Of a DNA stretch of 64,000 nt, positions 35,132 to 45,720 are shown one piece after another. Source of the stretch: Acanthococcus lagerstroemiae (lineage: Eukaryota; Arthropoda; Insecta; Hemiptera; Eriococcidae); contig CM063110.1 of assembly GCA_031841125.1 (NCBI GenBank), positions 22,687,626 to 22,751,625 on the forward strand, in the 5' to 3' direction. Position numbers and translations under genes: made by a program. The number at the start of each line of letters is the position of its first letter. Positions within the stretch are counted from its first letter, which is position 1. Below the pieces are notes generated by a model, which saw nothing but the letters and a program-made list of their open reading frames with translations, did no database searches and had not been told where the DNA came from.

Positions 35132-35505
35132 TCCTTCCAACGACACTGGGATCAAGTTCTACCAACTAACAAACTAAAATCCATAAAAACTACAGTTCAC
35201 TCCCTGAAAATATCCTACCAAAAGTCCAGAAAATACGAAGTATAGTACTCTTCAGACTAAGAATTGGAAGCTCCGCTCTCACTCATAGTTATATCCTGAA
35301 CAAACTACCCCAACCAACCTCCGATACATGTAATAATCCTGTCTTCATTAACTATGTAATTACCCAGTGCCCAAAATTCCAATCCCAGCGAAACTCACGT
35401 ATCCCAAACTCAATACTAGAATCCTGCTCTTCGACAATCACACCTAAAACGTCTAAATCTACATCAGGTTCTGAATTGGTTTATTATCTAAAATCGAGTG
35501 AGTAA
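35132..35505 (+). pseudogene. Jockey-type LINE C-terminal fragment
   Basis: Frame one (35132-35243) reads HWDQVLPTNKLKSIK and ISYQKSRKYEV. After a small frameshift, frame two (35245-35505) continues VLFRLRIGSSALTHSYI, then DTCNN and INYVITQCPKFQSQR. The pattern RLRIG..xLTHSY followed by a C..C.x..xHI..xCP.F zinc-knuckle-like segment is the normal C-terminal region of Jockey/I-like LINE proteins. The usual His of the knuckle is replaced (INYV). Only this end part is present. Confidence 0.7.
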
Positions 35506-37104
35506 GTATTTACTTCACTCAACATTTTGATGAACTCTATTTCCAACATTTCTAGATCAATATGATATTTGGATTTCACCTACAGATCTTGAACTTATTT
35601 TAAAAAACGGGAGACTTTGAAATGAGATATCCAAATTTTGAATGTGCGCATCAGTTCGCAGAGGCTGGAAGTGCCACTAGCTATTTGACAGACTAGAGGA
35701 ATCGAATTTCGTAAACAAACAAAAATTGGAAAAGTTAAACATTAAGGTGTCTTCATTTCAGTGAATCTAACGTATATTTCTCGGTCCATTAATTGGCGAC
35801 GCATCGTTAGTAAAGCGAAAGCCATCAAAAACTCAAGCCATTCATGTTTCCTTCGTTCTTAAAATTTCTGAAATCCTTTTCCTCTTTGCATAATGTGTAA
35901 GTAGAGTTTCGAGATAGAAATTCATTACCAAATAAAATATTCAACTGATATCGATATCCTGTTAAGAAAATGCGTGTTCAGATATTTCTCTTGTAAATAA
36001 CTGAATGTATAATTTATTCAAAACTAGGCAGAGGAAATTTCAGCGGAAAAGTCGATTAGCTGAAAGCTTCATCATTCATTCGGGAAATCATCGAACAGCA
36101 GGCCGCGACGAAGACTGTCACGAAAAAAGTACGCTGGGCCACTTTTTAGAAATACAAAACTGATGCTTTGTACTCACTACCTCCATAATGTAATGGAAAA
36201 AATAAGTGACGTTTAAATTCGGAAGACTTTTTGGTATTGCGATTTTCACTTCCTTAATATTGGCTTCATTCACTTTCTTCGTGTTTACAGAAAAGTAAAG
36301 CAAGCGCATTCCGAGTCGAAACGTTGTTACTTCCGCGAAGGAAAATGAGAAGTTTATATACAGAAAAGCGAACGGGATGAATTTTATTAGAACTTACATT
36401 GGTCGAAATCTTTCACGTCACTATGTCTATACGTGGGCTAAATGACAAATAATAAAAGGTTCCGAAGAAATGAATCACCTAAGCCGATTGAATTTCACAA
36501 TCCACCTCTGCACATTCTTGCGTGATTTAAGCTGTAAAAAAATTGTCCTATTTTCCTCGCAAGTTGTTTTCGAACTTATACAAGTTTCGCAGACATACGC
36601 AGCGTTCAATCAACACCCACCCGCAGACATTAAATCTGTTAAACAATTTGCTATGGTTGTGTGTCCTGATGACCTCACAGCAGGCTTATATTTTTGAACG
36701 ATCTGTGAATTTTTTCTCAGCTATATTGGTAAAATACTCATCATAACTGAAGGGGGAGGCTTCGACTACGTGGTGGCAACTTATGTTTTTATTTTCCTTA
36801 TTCTAACACAAGACCTCTAGATCCGTATGCAACCTACCTGACACTTTTTCTAGCGATCGAGTATAAGCAGCCTTTGCTCTCTGTAACACATGTTTAGTAG
36901 AGTAAGCCAAATTAGAATTTAAAAACGCCATCGAGGAGAAATGTGTAGATTATTATATCGAATAATAAAATACTCACATTCTATATGATTTTTCATATCA
37001 ATTTTTGTGTCTTCTACTGAACTTTCAATTTCTCTAAAAATACCGTAATTATTTTCAAAAATTTTAAATAAAAATTTTGAAACTGAAGTATCGAGTAATA
37101 ACAG
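35506..37104. other. No gene recognised
   Basis: Nothing supported. The frame at 36470-36697 and its neighbours lack motifs. A loosely CpG-containing region around 36050-36330 shows no promoter elements I can support. Confidence 0.4.
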
Positions 37105-37890
37105 TTAAGGTAAAGTGTCAAATTTTAATCTGGGTATCGAATGTTGATCCTTTTTTCAAAGTTCAATAAATCTTCGTTGGAACGCTAGCAATTTTTTTTT
37201 GGGGGGGGGGGGTGTGAATCATATGGAGTGAACTTTCACCTACCATTCTACATAGGTTTCAGTTGGGAAGACGTGATCTGTGTGTGTTCTCGCGTGATAA
37301 TTTTGAAGTTCCTGTGTTGAAAAATGTGCCAAAATTCAATGATTTCCGAATTTACGAAACAGTACTTTGGATGGAAATATGAAAATGGTAAATACTTCAA
37401 TTCATTTTTCGACGTACGTGGATGTTTATATGTACTGATACGGGTTCAAATGAAGTACTTTGAGAAGATTTTGAAATATATTTACTTCGGACCGGCTCTT
37501 TGCGGGTCACATGAATCCGAGTGGGGAAAACATGAAAATGTTTCAGTTCGATATAGTTTTCATGAGCTAACATACCAATGTTATTGATATAATTCATGTT
37601 TCCGGTATCAAAGTTCGATATTTCGAGGTTTGAAAAAGGATCAACATTTGACACCGATCAACATTCGGAAAAATTTCATACTTGAGGTAAGTATCAAATG
37701 TTAATCTAGGTATCGAATGTTCACAAAATCAATATCAAAAATTTTCTTAATGTGTCTGGAAATGAAACTATTGTACATTTGACTATCCAAACCGAAATGC
37801 ATCAAATGTTTCAGTAGGTAAGTAAATGTAATGAGCCTGAGATTGAAATCCATCAAAGGATCAACATTTGACACCGGGTGTCAAATACTG
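37105..37890. repeat. Inverted-repeat cluster with CAACATTTGACACC boxes
   Basis: gttgatccttttttcaaa (37143) is mirrored by tttgaaaaaggatcaac (37629). The extended motif aaaggatcaacatttgacac recurs at about 37635 and 37856, and ggtatcgaatgtt recurs at 37134 and 37710. The 21-bp stretch at about 37866-37886, atttgacaccgg and its mirror, is a near-perfect palindrome. The block from 37105 to about 37740 looks like an old foldback element with a second partial copy after it. Confidence 0.5.
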
Positions 37891-38895
37891 CTTTTAGGAC
37901 CCTTTTGAAGTCTCTATGGGTCAACACTGGCTGAAATTTGAAAAAGTTTAATTGAGAAAAGTGAAAGTAGAAAGTATTTATATCAATCGCGATTTCGACT
38001 CATTACTGATATGGGGGGAGCAGCAGCGGTGATTTAAAAAAAAGAGATCAACATTTGGTACTTTATTATATTATTTCAGACCAAGTTTTATACCAAGTCG
38101 TGAGTGCTCTACCAGATTCTCAATTTTTTCTTGTAAACGTGACATTTTTGGAGAAAAGAGCCTTTACCAAGTCAACATCCCCCCTCCTATATATACATTT
38201 AAGATACGCTCTAGTGAGAATTAAGGATAGTGGTGTCTTAGCTATAGTTTTAAGAATTGCTCCCTTTCTCCCTCATAAGAGAAAAAATTGGATGGTATTG
38301 TGACATACCTGAAAAATTCACCTAATCAAAATTTAGTGAGTTGAAAAAATTGGACTCACGTTGACTTTGGAAGCATTTTTATCTTCAACGGCAACAGGAA
38401 AACAGTCAGTGATACAAACTGAAACGCTCGTATTTCTCTTTTATCTCTCTTTCAATTAGCATCGTGACGGCAGAAAGACGGTGCACGCGTGCAAGTACTT
38501 AGGAGAGAGGAGGTAAAGTATACTTTACTTACACCTTTTCAATTGATCTCCCCTCTCCAGGATAGCCCCGTAGATTCGCTTTAAATCAAGGTCTTGAAAC
38601 CGTAACATACAGACGTATTTATTATGTCTCATTAATTGCCTTCGAGAAAAAAAAAGAAGAAAAAACACTTGATGTTCTCCCATCTACCCCTTCGAAAATG
38701 AAAACTTCCAGATCTTAAGACACACAGATATATTTAGAGCTCTTTATGTAAGAGGATTTCATAATTTGAAAATGTTTACTATGAACAGGTATTATGAAAA
38801 AGTATATGATGATATCAAGAGCAACTTTTTGATCTTTCCCTTATTCAGCGATCCCGTTCGAAAATGAAGACCTCCAGAGGTTAAGACATGGCTAT
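37891..38895. other. Nothing recognised
   Basis: No supported feature. The 82-codon plus-strand frame at 38055-38303 has no motif. Confidence 0.4.
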
Positions 38896-40016
38896 TCAGA
38901 GGCCAGTGGCGTGCGGTGATTTTTCCTATAGAAGGTAAGCGATAAGCGTAGAGGTGAAGTAAAAATCAGAATGAAAGTATCAATATTGTTGTATCCCTGT
39001 GTAGGGTCATTCCATATGCATTTATTCTTTTCTGTGACGAATGATAGACACAGGGACGTACCAACGAAGATTTTTCCTGGGGAGGGGGGGGGGGTGGAAA
39101 CTGTGAAAATCCCAACTGACTCAACTCAAAATTACCAAAAAAAGAAAAAAAAGAAAAAACCTTTTGACTAGTTGGATTTTCCGAAATCCACCTGATTGAA
39201 ATTGTAAATTTTTCCAACTACTGAGTGAAAAATTCTCATGAAAGGGGAGAAGTGCCCCCCTTTATCAGTACGTCCCTGAATAGACATGGCCAACAAACCA
39301 GTTTTCCACCATATTCACAATCGTTTAGTCACAAAATGTTTTCATATTGCGATATGTGGCAGTGTCTTGTAAAACTCGAACCACCTTTCTTTTGCTCAGT
39401 TTTTCAAAATGGTGTAATTCTGGTTCAGGCTTCCCGCCATTAATAATTTCTAATTGTTCATTAAGAGTAAGTTGTGAAAACGGTTTTTCAATAAGATCTC
39501 AAATACGCATTTTGGAGGCAAAAAAACACAGAGTATTCAAACATAACGCGTTGACTAGTAGAAGAATATAATCACATCTCGTTGTCAACTTCGACGTTTG
39601 CCTGACTCAAAGCGCTTCCAGAACGCAACCAAACGCACAGGTTTTATAGCGTTGAACATGCTAGTGTGTTTTTGTGTTGGTAATTAACATGGAGGCGGAG
39701 TGTAAGTCGTGCAGTGTTAGGTGCAGTATGGAAAAGAAGCATTAGATCAGATGCACACCTCACTGGCCTATACAAATGTGTATACATGTACGAGGATTGC
39801 CGAACGCTAAACAGTATACATCTCCTGTGAACTTATCGTATACTTAAGCGTAAGGACTGTAAGTGTCAATACAGTCGCTGTTTTGCCAGTGTTTCATTAT
39901 CTCTTATTTGTTACAGGTTGAAGTTGATACTGTACATGAAAACTTATTTTCTCAGTAATTTTCAGAGTAAGCGGCGCTTACCTTGCTTGCCTGGAGTGCA
40001 CGCCACTGTCAGAGGT
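38896..40016 (+). mobile_element. hAT-like element, copy A
   Basis: The body is 38904-40008 (1,105 bp). The left end CAGTGGCGTGCGGTGA matches the reverse complement of the right end (CAGTGGCGTGCACTCC). TCAGAGGC at 38896-38903 and TCAGAGGT at 40009-40016 form an 8-bp TSD with one mismatch, the hAT signature. No transposase frame is present. A MITE is nested at 39051-39278. A second copy in reverse orientation lies at 56794-58113. Confidence 0.85.
39043..39286 (+). mobile_element. CAGGGACGT MITE nested in hAT copy A
   Basis: The body is 39051-39278 (228 bp) with ends CAGGGACGTACC and its inverse GTACGTCCCTG. GATAGACA on the left and AATAGACA on the right form an 8-bp TSD. hAT copy B has the undisturbed site (reverse complement reads gacgaataatagacatggcc), which confirms both the boundaries and that the left TSD copy has mutated. 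Confidence 0.88.
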
Positions 40017-41111
40017 CTTCTTATGTGAGAAGATTTCGTAATCTGAAACTGTTACGAATAATACAAGGCGAGGCTTCGAAAGAAAGTAGGACAATTAAAG
40101 AATGAGTTGACAGAAAAGAAAGAAAATAGCGCAAATACCGAAAAAATATGTAGAACCGTCCACGATTGACAACGACTAAATTAGTAAAAAGGGCAGTTAT
40201 CGATTTCGAATTTTTCTGATTTTCTCCTATTTTCGTTGCGTAAATGGGTTTGCAAGATGGAAGCATTCAACTCTGATCTCTGAAAACACAATGAAAACTA
40301 AGATGAAGACCCTCCTCTAACTTTGAATTTTGATTCTTATTTACAGATTTACATCTTCATTGGTTTTTAAAATGTTGCATTTTGCTTAGTTTTATATTTA
40401 TGTATCACCTCCGAAGTCCAAACTCAATTAAAGATTACAAAACAAAACTATCAGTAGGAATGCGGATTAATTTTAGTAATGTTCAGTCCAACTGCAAAAT
40501 TCAGAACTCATTAAATTATTGGAAACAAGAAACAAAATAACAAAATAAATAATAATAGGATTGTACATTCTAGATTTTAGTAACTTTCAGAACTATTAGT
40601 GGACGTTCAAAATTAAAACTCACTTAATTGTTAGAAGAAAGAAAAAACTCGAACAAGATGCAATTACATGAAAGTAAGGACTCATAGTTTAAAGTACTTT
40701 TTAGGGCATTTCTCATTTCCCAATGATAGCCAATGATAATTTAAGAATAACTGATAACCCATGAATTTTTTCAAAGTTAATTGTTAATGTTATGGTTATG
40801 TTATTTGATTCATGCGGTTCACAGTTACGGTTATGTTATGGTTCAAGAACATCATTCGGCTGAAGTTTACAGTTAGACAACTCGTCTCCTTTTTCCCCTG
40901 TCACATCGAGGTATTCTTTTTTTTACTGCGATGGCGATAGAACGTTTTTGCTTTTATTATTAGGACCAGTATTACAAAACTCGGCTAAAAATTAACCTAT
41001 GGTTAACATATGCGAATCCTGATAACGGATTGGCGGATTTGCATTCTAACCACCAGTTACCTTTTACCCAACTTTTATGATATTGGGCTTTTTAGGTTTT
41101 TATGTCTAATT
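40017..41111. other. No gene recognised; presumptive GPCR intron
   Basis: If the GPCR transcript continues on the minus strand, this lies in its first coding intron. No further receptor exon was recognised. The 81-codon minus-strand frame at 40021-40266 lacks GPCR features. Confidence 0.4.
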
Positions 41112-41297
41112 ATGTCTCTATACGTCGCTCTGTCACCAAGTGGTAACGTGCCCGCTTCGCAATTCCTGCGTCTTGGGTTCGAGCCCCACCAACGCCGGAA
41201 AGCTAGTGATAATCGAATACCACAGAGTCGCGCGTTAAAAACTGCGGCCGCCAAAGTCCGGCATCGGATATGCCGCCTGACGAAGATGTCTCTATAC
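41112..41297 (+). mobile_element. tRNA-derived SINE (family B) with 12-bp TSD
   Basis: ATGTCTCTATAC occurs at 41112-41123 and again at 41286-41297. The 162 bp between starts with a tRNA-like head: an A-box-like tcaccaagtggtaacg, then an exact B box GGTTCGAGCCC at about 41178. The head differs from SINE family A. The rest has no known body. A related stretch (ggctagtgata) occurs in the SINE at 42275. It lies about 160 bp past the GPCR splice donor, in the presumptive intron. Confidence 0.7.
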
Positions 41298-41449
41298 AAT
41301 TTTACCGGGGTTGAGTCGCGAAGCGGCCAAGGAGCGAATCTCTCCCAGTTCTAATTATTATTAAGCTAATCAACACAGATCAAAATGTAGGTCAACATAT
41401 TCAAAGGCTCCTTATGTTACGGTACATCTAGAATGCGGAATAAAAAACC

Positions 41450-41455
41450 ACTCAC
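41450..41455 (-). promoter_or_regulatory. Splice donor of the GPCR exon
   Basis: On the minus strand the coding sequence ends CAA and is followed by GTGAGT (reverse complement of actcac), a consensus 5' splice site. It splits a codon after its second base (phase 2). The frame would stop one codon later without splicing. Confidence 0.85.
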
Positions 41456-42030
41456 TTGATTGCGCTGTACCTCCAGCAAGCCAACGCCAACGTCATGAAC
41501 ACCGATATCGTGTGGATGATTTGCAGGAAGTTCACATGCAGCCATATAAAAATAGTACCCGGGTACGAGTGCACCAAATCCGGAAAGAGTCTAAAATAGT
41601 AAAAAAATATAAATGGTATGTACTCGATCATCAATACGACGTCTGTGAACGCGAGTCCGCACAGAATACGATTTATCGGCCGCACCGACATTTCACGTCT
41701 AGTCAGCACTATAATATTCAGAATATTCGATATGACGCCGACAATGCAGACGAAGAAGCTCAGGTAACCGTGGATCTGCCGATACGCGATTGAGAAATTA
41801 CGCAGCTGGCTGCAGTAGCAACTCACTGACTCGTTTTCATAGTAGCTATTGCGGAAAAGTTTCGAGACCTCCTTGCCGGTCAGATTGTAGATCAAGTCAT
41901 AATCCGCTTCAGTGATGTTGTGCCGGCTGAACACGTCCCTGATGATATATTCATTGATGCACTTCTGGCTCAGCTTTTCAGCATGTCCCATCGCCGAGTT
42001 CTCGCGCAGGATATCGTCGACGATATTCAT
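41456..42030 (-). CDS. Class A neuropeptide GPCR, first coding exon
   Basis: 191 codons plus two bases. ATG at 42030 is directly preceded by an in-frame TAG, so it is the first Met of the frame. The N-terminus (about residues 1-85) has N-x-S/T sites (NIT, NES, NFS) and Cys residues, as expected for an extracellular domain. TM1 is HGYLSFFVCIVGVISNILNI followed by IVLTRREM; TM2 is RILCGLAFTDVVLMIEYIPF; TM3 is FLQIIHTISVFMTLALACW, ending in WRY where most class A receptors have DRY. These blocks match what I know of insect myosuppressin-receptor (DMSR)-like proteins. The exon ends in ...ATC AA at the canonical donor GTGAGT. TM4-TM7 must be encoded in exons not recognised here. The exact receptor (myosuppressin or a related orphan) cannot be told from this part. 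Confidence 0.85.
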
Positions 42031-42191
42031 CTAACTCCGGCGGCGAGGATGTTCATGCGATCGAAAAAGTGACACCTCGAAGCGTTTATTTTGTGGCAAT
42101 AGGAATGAGTCAGCACATGCGACATTGCCCAGCATCGGTGGAACCATTTGTCGTCGCCATAGCTCCGATGTATAGTCGGCTTTACGATCAC
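42031..42191 (-). other. Probable 5' UTR of the GPCR exon
   Basis: Upstream of the ATG on the minus strand, ttattattgttgcag ends at 42192, a good pyrimidine-rich splice acceptor, so the exon may begin at 42191 with 161 bases of untranslated leader. It contains upstream ATGs in other frames. The preceding leader exon and promoter were not identified. Confidence 0.5.
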
Positions 42192-42274
42192 CTGCAACAA
42201 TAATAATTAGCCCCGGGTAGCAGGTTATTGATTTCGGATAGATTTATATCTATGCACAGACCACAGAATAATAG

Positions 42275-42710
42275 TGGCTCTGTGGCGTAGCGATAAGAAC
42301 TCGGCTTTCTAACCCGAAGGCACCGGGTTCCATTCCCAACGCAGGCATCGTTATCAGTAATGCAAGAAAGAACTCGTCACACATTCTAACACCGCATTCT
42401 GATAACGCACACAGAGTCACAACCACTTACAGCAGAGGCTTCCGAGAAGTGTGTAATTGGTCGCCAGTATCTGAAAGCTGTAAATGGGTAAGGCACTACC
42501 TGCCGGTGCTCGTTGAACTCACCGTCATAAACCACGGGGCTAGTGATACGGGTATTCGACAGGAAGATAGCGCAGTTAACCTAAGCCGATTCCCGGCAAG
42601 AAGAGAAGAGGGCTAAGGCAGCCCTAAGAGGCTCCCCGATGTCCCTAAGGTAATGCTCGAAGGGGCGGTTCCAGGGCTCGGGTGAGAGCAAATGAAAAAA
42701 GGAAACCACA
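42275..42710 (+). mobile_element. Chimeric SINE: distinct tRNA head, family A tail
   Basis: 42275-42343 is tRNA-like: tggcgtagcgataag is close to an A box and GGTTCCATTCC is one mismatch from a B box. The next 220 bp are unlike family A. From about 42568 the sequence becomes the family A body (gaagagaagagggctaag, agccctaagaggctccccga, taatgctcgaaggg) and ends in an A-rich tail. Either one SINE family with this head shares the tail, or a 5'-truncated family A copy landed in another SINE. Confidence 0.6.
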
Positions 42711-43539
42711 GAATATGAGGGAATTTGAAACAAAAGTAAGGATCAGCCACGCGGGTCTTAATGTCAATAAGATATAATGGAGTACACATAGTTTCTCTGG
42801 ATTATTCGCCCATATGAATTCCTTATAAATTTTTCTATATCATTTGAGGAACTTCAAAATTATAAAGGGGAATGAAATAATGTGGTACTCTTGTGTATAC
42901 CATGTATGTACCACCAGCGACACTTAGGTTACCTAATAGAACACCCACCTGAATATTAGTACGTTGACTGTGTGGGAACATGTGTGCATGTATCTTCTAC
43001 CAGATGACGCTATAGTTTCGAAAAAAAATTGACATAGGTAGGCCGTTTTGGTATATCGCTCTTCATTTACTTTTATGATTTTCCTAATCAATTTTCCTTC
43101 ATGCATTCATGTACTCTTTTTTCCTGTTTCTTTTTTTCAGTTTAGAACTTGCTTAATTTTACTTCTCTCTTGAAAATAACGCAAATTTTGCGAATGCAAT
43201 GTTCCATCTCGCTATCTCTCATCATCCAGAACTCGTTTATAAGAAGAACATGATCAGCATTTCAACTCTGATTTCCAATTTTCGTGAATATTTGACTCCT
43301 GTTCACAATACCGGATAACCAGGCTGTAGGAGTGCAGACTACCAGGCTTCAATTAAGATAAATAGGGACTTTGTAGAACGTAGCTTGCAAAATTATTGAA
43401 TTATCGATTTAAATTGATGTATCTAAATCGATAAGAAAAGATAATACAAATCTATTTAAATCAATAAGAAACATTTTCTATTTTTAACAGCCCTAATCGA
43501 AAGTCAAACTTATCGACTTTTATACTACATTCACCCTCT
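42711..43539. other. Nothing recognised
   Basis: No supported feature. The sequence at 43400-43510 has short repeats of atcgatttaaat and aatcaataagaaa type. Confidence 0.4.
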
Positions 43540-43822
43540 TACCCGATGCGCAAAATCCCACCAGTTACTCGAGTAACTAAAGGGAAACAATGGTAATCTA
43601 AGGATAACCGAGGGTAACAAACAGGTAACTTGTCTGCCGATGGTAACTTAGAGGGTAACTAACTGCGCAGCATCCCGCCAGTTACCCGGGTAACTAAAGG
43701 GAAACGAGGGTAACTGAAGGGGAACAAGGGTAATCTGAGAGTAACCCGAGGGTAACAAATGGGTAATTTTTCCGCGGATAAATGGGTAACTAGAGGGTAA
43801 CTGATTAAATGCGCATCGGGTA
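43540..43822. mobile_element. GGTAAC-rich MITE with 13-bp TIRs
   Basis: TACCCGATGCGCA at 43540-43552 is mirrored by TGCGCATCGGGTA at 43810-43822. The interior has two diverged copies of a roughly 130-bp block (ccagttactcgagtaactaa and ccagttacccgggtaactaa), each followed by many GGTAAC motifs, about a dozen in all. No TSD is evident and no coding capacity exists. Confidence 0.65.
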
Positions 43823-44477
43823 CATCAATATTATGTAGCAACATCTTTTCTTTCCATTCCTTTCTTTTCTTTTCTTTTTCTTTATATTTAGCTATATTAT
43901 GTATTAAGAAAACTTTTTGTATATGCCCCCCCCCTGTAATTGGCCATCAGGCTGTTGTGGAGGTCTAATTATCAATAAATAAATAAATAAATAAACACAT
44001 GAAGTGCAACACTGTGCCTGTTGTTTTTTGTGTGACAGAACCTTTTCTGTGTTCGAACTCGTGTTACTCGCTGAACTTTTATGATACGATTAAATTTTTT
44101 TGTGTTGGAGCACGAAATAGGTACTTTCCACTCGTAGTAGTAGTCCTACAGGTTTAAATAATTATTCACTTCATCAAACCGTAACAAAATATGAGAAAAT
44201 ATCTCACCATACATCCAAAAGGGAAAAAAAGATACAGAGGTTCTTGGTTAAATTTGACGAGTTCACCTGAAAATTTGGCCTACAAGAACCATCCCATTCC
44301 CTCTTCTGCACAGTGCATCGTGTTGTCTCTGCCCATGTTTATCGACCAACTTGTTCGACAAAATGAATAACAGAGGGTTCCTGAACTGTAGGTTTACTAT
44401 CTGAAAGAAATATCCACATAATTTTTTTTTCTCATTGAGAACACTATGCCAGGTAAGTATCACTTCACCAGTGCTCT
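43823..44477 (+). repeat. LINE/SINE-like 3' tail with (AATA)n, then spacer
   Basis: At about 43929-43996, ctgtaattggccatcaggctg and a following (AATA)n run resemble the 3' ends of insect LINEs that terminate in AATA repeats. The coding part is absent, so this would be a strongly truncated copy. The remainder to 44477 has nothing recognisable. Confidence 0.4.
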
Positions 44478-44689
44478 CCTATTTCTAATTTGCTCTCAAC
44501 CGAAGCCCTGAAATCCGCCCTTTCGAGCATTACTTCAGAGACGTCGGGGAGGCTGTTAAAGCTGTCTCAGTCCTCTTTCCTTCTGGCCGAAAAACCGGCC
44601 TAGGTCGAAATCTGGCGAGTTGATACGTGGGTTCGAAACCGGGACCTTCGGATTCCGAGACCAACGCGCTATCCACTCGGCCAACCAGA
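44478..44689 (-). mobile_element. tRNA-derived SINE (family A), full length
   Basis: On the minus strand it starts tctggttggccgagtgg at 44689 with an exact A box. The B box reads GGTTTCGAACCC, a one-base insertion relative to the family. The body matches the 22988 copy throughout, with a short extra accggtttttcgg stretch shared with that copy. A clear TSD is not seen. Confidence 0.8.
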
Positions 44690-45439
44690 CTTCCTCGCTC
44701 CTCATCATTGAGAATCGTTCTCTTTCGTTTCGTGAATTCTTTTCATAAGATCGTAAATTTTGTATTCAACGGAAATTAAATTAGTAACTTGAAAATGAAA
44801 GTAAAGAAAATATAGGCTGGTGAAATCGATTTAATGCTTTCCAGCATCTACACAAAGCGGTTTTAAAACCCATTTATACGAATTTTCCATCACTTAATTG
44901 ATGTAGACAAGCGGAAGAAACATTTCCAAGACGAGCATGAGCGACTGGCATGTTCTCAATTATCAGTAACCGCGTTTTCGGAGGTGAAATGTCTGAAATT
45001 TTTTTAAATTCCGGAACTTTGATGGTTTTTACCAAGCGTGAAAAATCACTTCTTCCAGCGTATCGTGCCTGTACGGTCTCGTTTTCGGTTTTGTGTTTCT
45101 ATACGCGAACATCTTTGAGAAAGGGTATTTTTCTTCCGACTGTGTCTGCCGGAAATCATTCTGTAACCTTCCTATTACACGGTGTGAAAAGTGAATAAGC
45201 ATTTGATAAGCATCAACTTTTTTTTTTTTTCGCTGATAATTTCCTGTTAAGCAACCGAGCTGAAAACGGAACAATTGGGGTACACATTTTGTAAGGATTT
45301 CAATTCATGTTGAAAGAGTTGCCAATTTTCACGTAGGAGTTTATTCAACGATCGTTCGGACATTTTCGATGATTAAAATTCTCTGACAACAACATGCCGT
45401 CTTGTCATATCGTCTCAGTCGTCATCTTCGTCGTAGTTT
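44690..45439. other. Nothing recognised
   Basis: No supported exon or repeat end. Overlapping frames at 44950-45274 on both strands show no motif. Confidence 0.4.
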
Positions 45440-45720
45440 TCATTTCAACATCCAGCTCCTGGAGCTAAGTCCAGGCGAGTTCGTGAATGTCCTTCAGGTC
45501 CCCTTCGTATACCCAGTTTAGGTACTGCTGCACGATGTATTGGATGGTTTGACATGGGTGGCCGCAGTCACAAGACAGGCCGCCGGTCATAACTCGGTCT
45601 GCCTGGGAGTGCCCACACTTCCCCTTTTCCGTTCGGATTCGATTCAGCTGCAGCCATTCTTTGTGGTATCGAGTAAATCCTTGGACCTCTATAAAACTAG
45701 CCACTGCAGACCCCAGCAAG
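45440..45720 (-). pseudogene. Jockey/R1-type LINE C-terminal fragment
   Basis: One minus-strand frame from 45719 reads HKEWLQLNRIRTEKGKC, then SCDCGHPCQTIQYIVQQYL and GDLKDIHELAWT, stop, LQELDVEM. W..LNRIRTG.G.C, then CxCG..xQTxxHIV, is a familiar C-terminal pattern of Jockey-like LINE proteins. Here the usual His is Tyr (QYIV) and the last Cys is missing. The rest of the protein is absent, and the frame is closed by a stop where Trp is expected. Confidence 0.65.

Noticed and set aside
41512..41793. 93-codon plus-strand frame
   Set aside because: Antisense shadow of the GPCR exon, which has recognisable transmembrane segments and splice signals.
42275..42343. Genuine tRNA gene
   Set aside because: The B box has a mismatch, the arms do not pair convincingly, and a SINE-type body follows.
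45469..45719. Host zinc-finger protein from the Cys-rich frame
   Set aside because: The W..LNRIRT plus CxCG..QT pattern is that of a LINE C-terminus, and the frame ends at a stop where the family has Trp.
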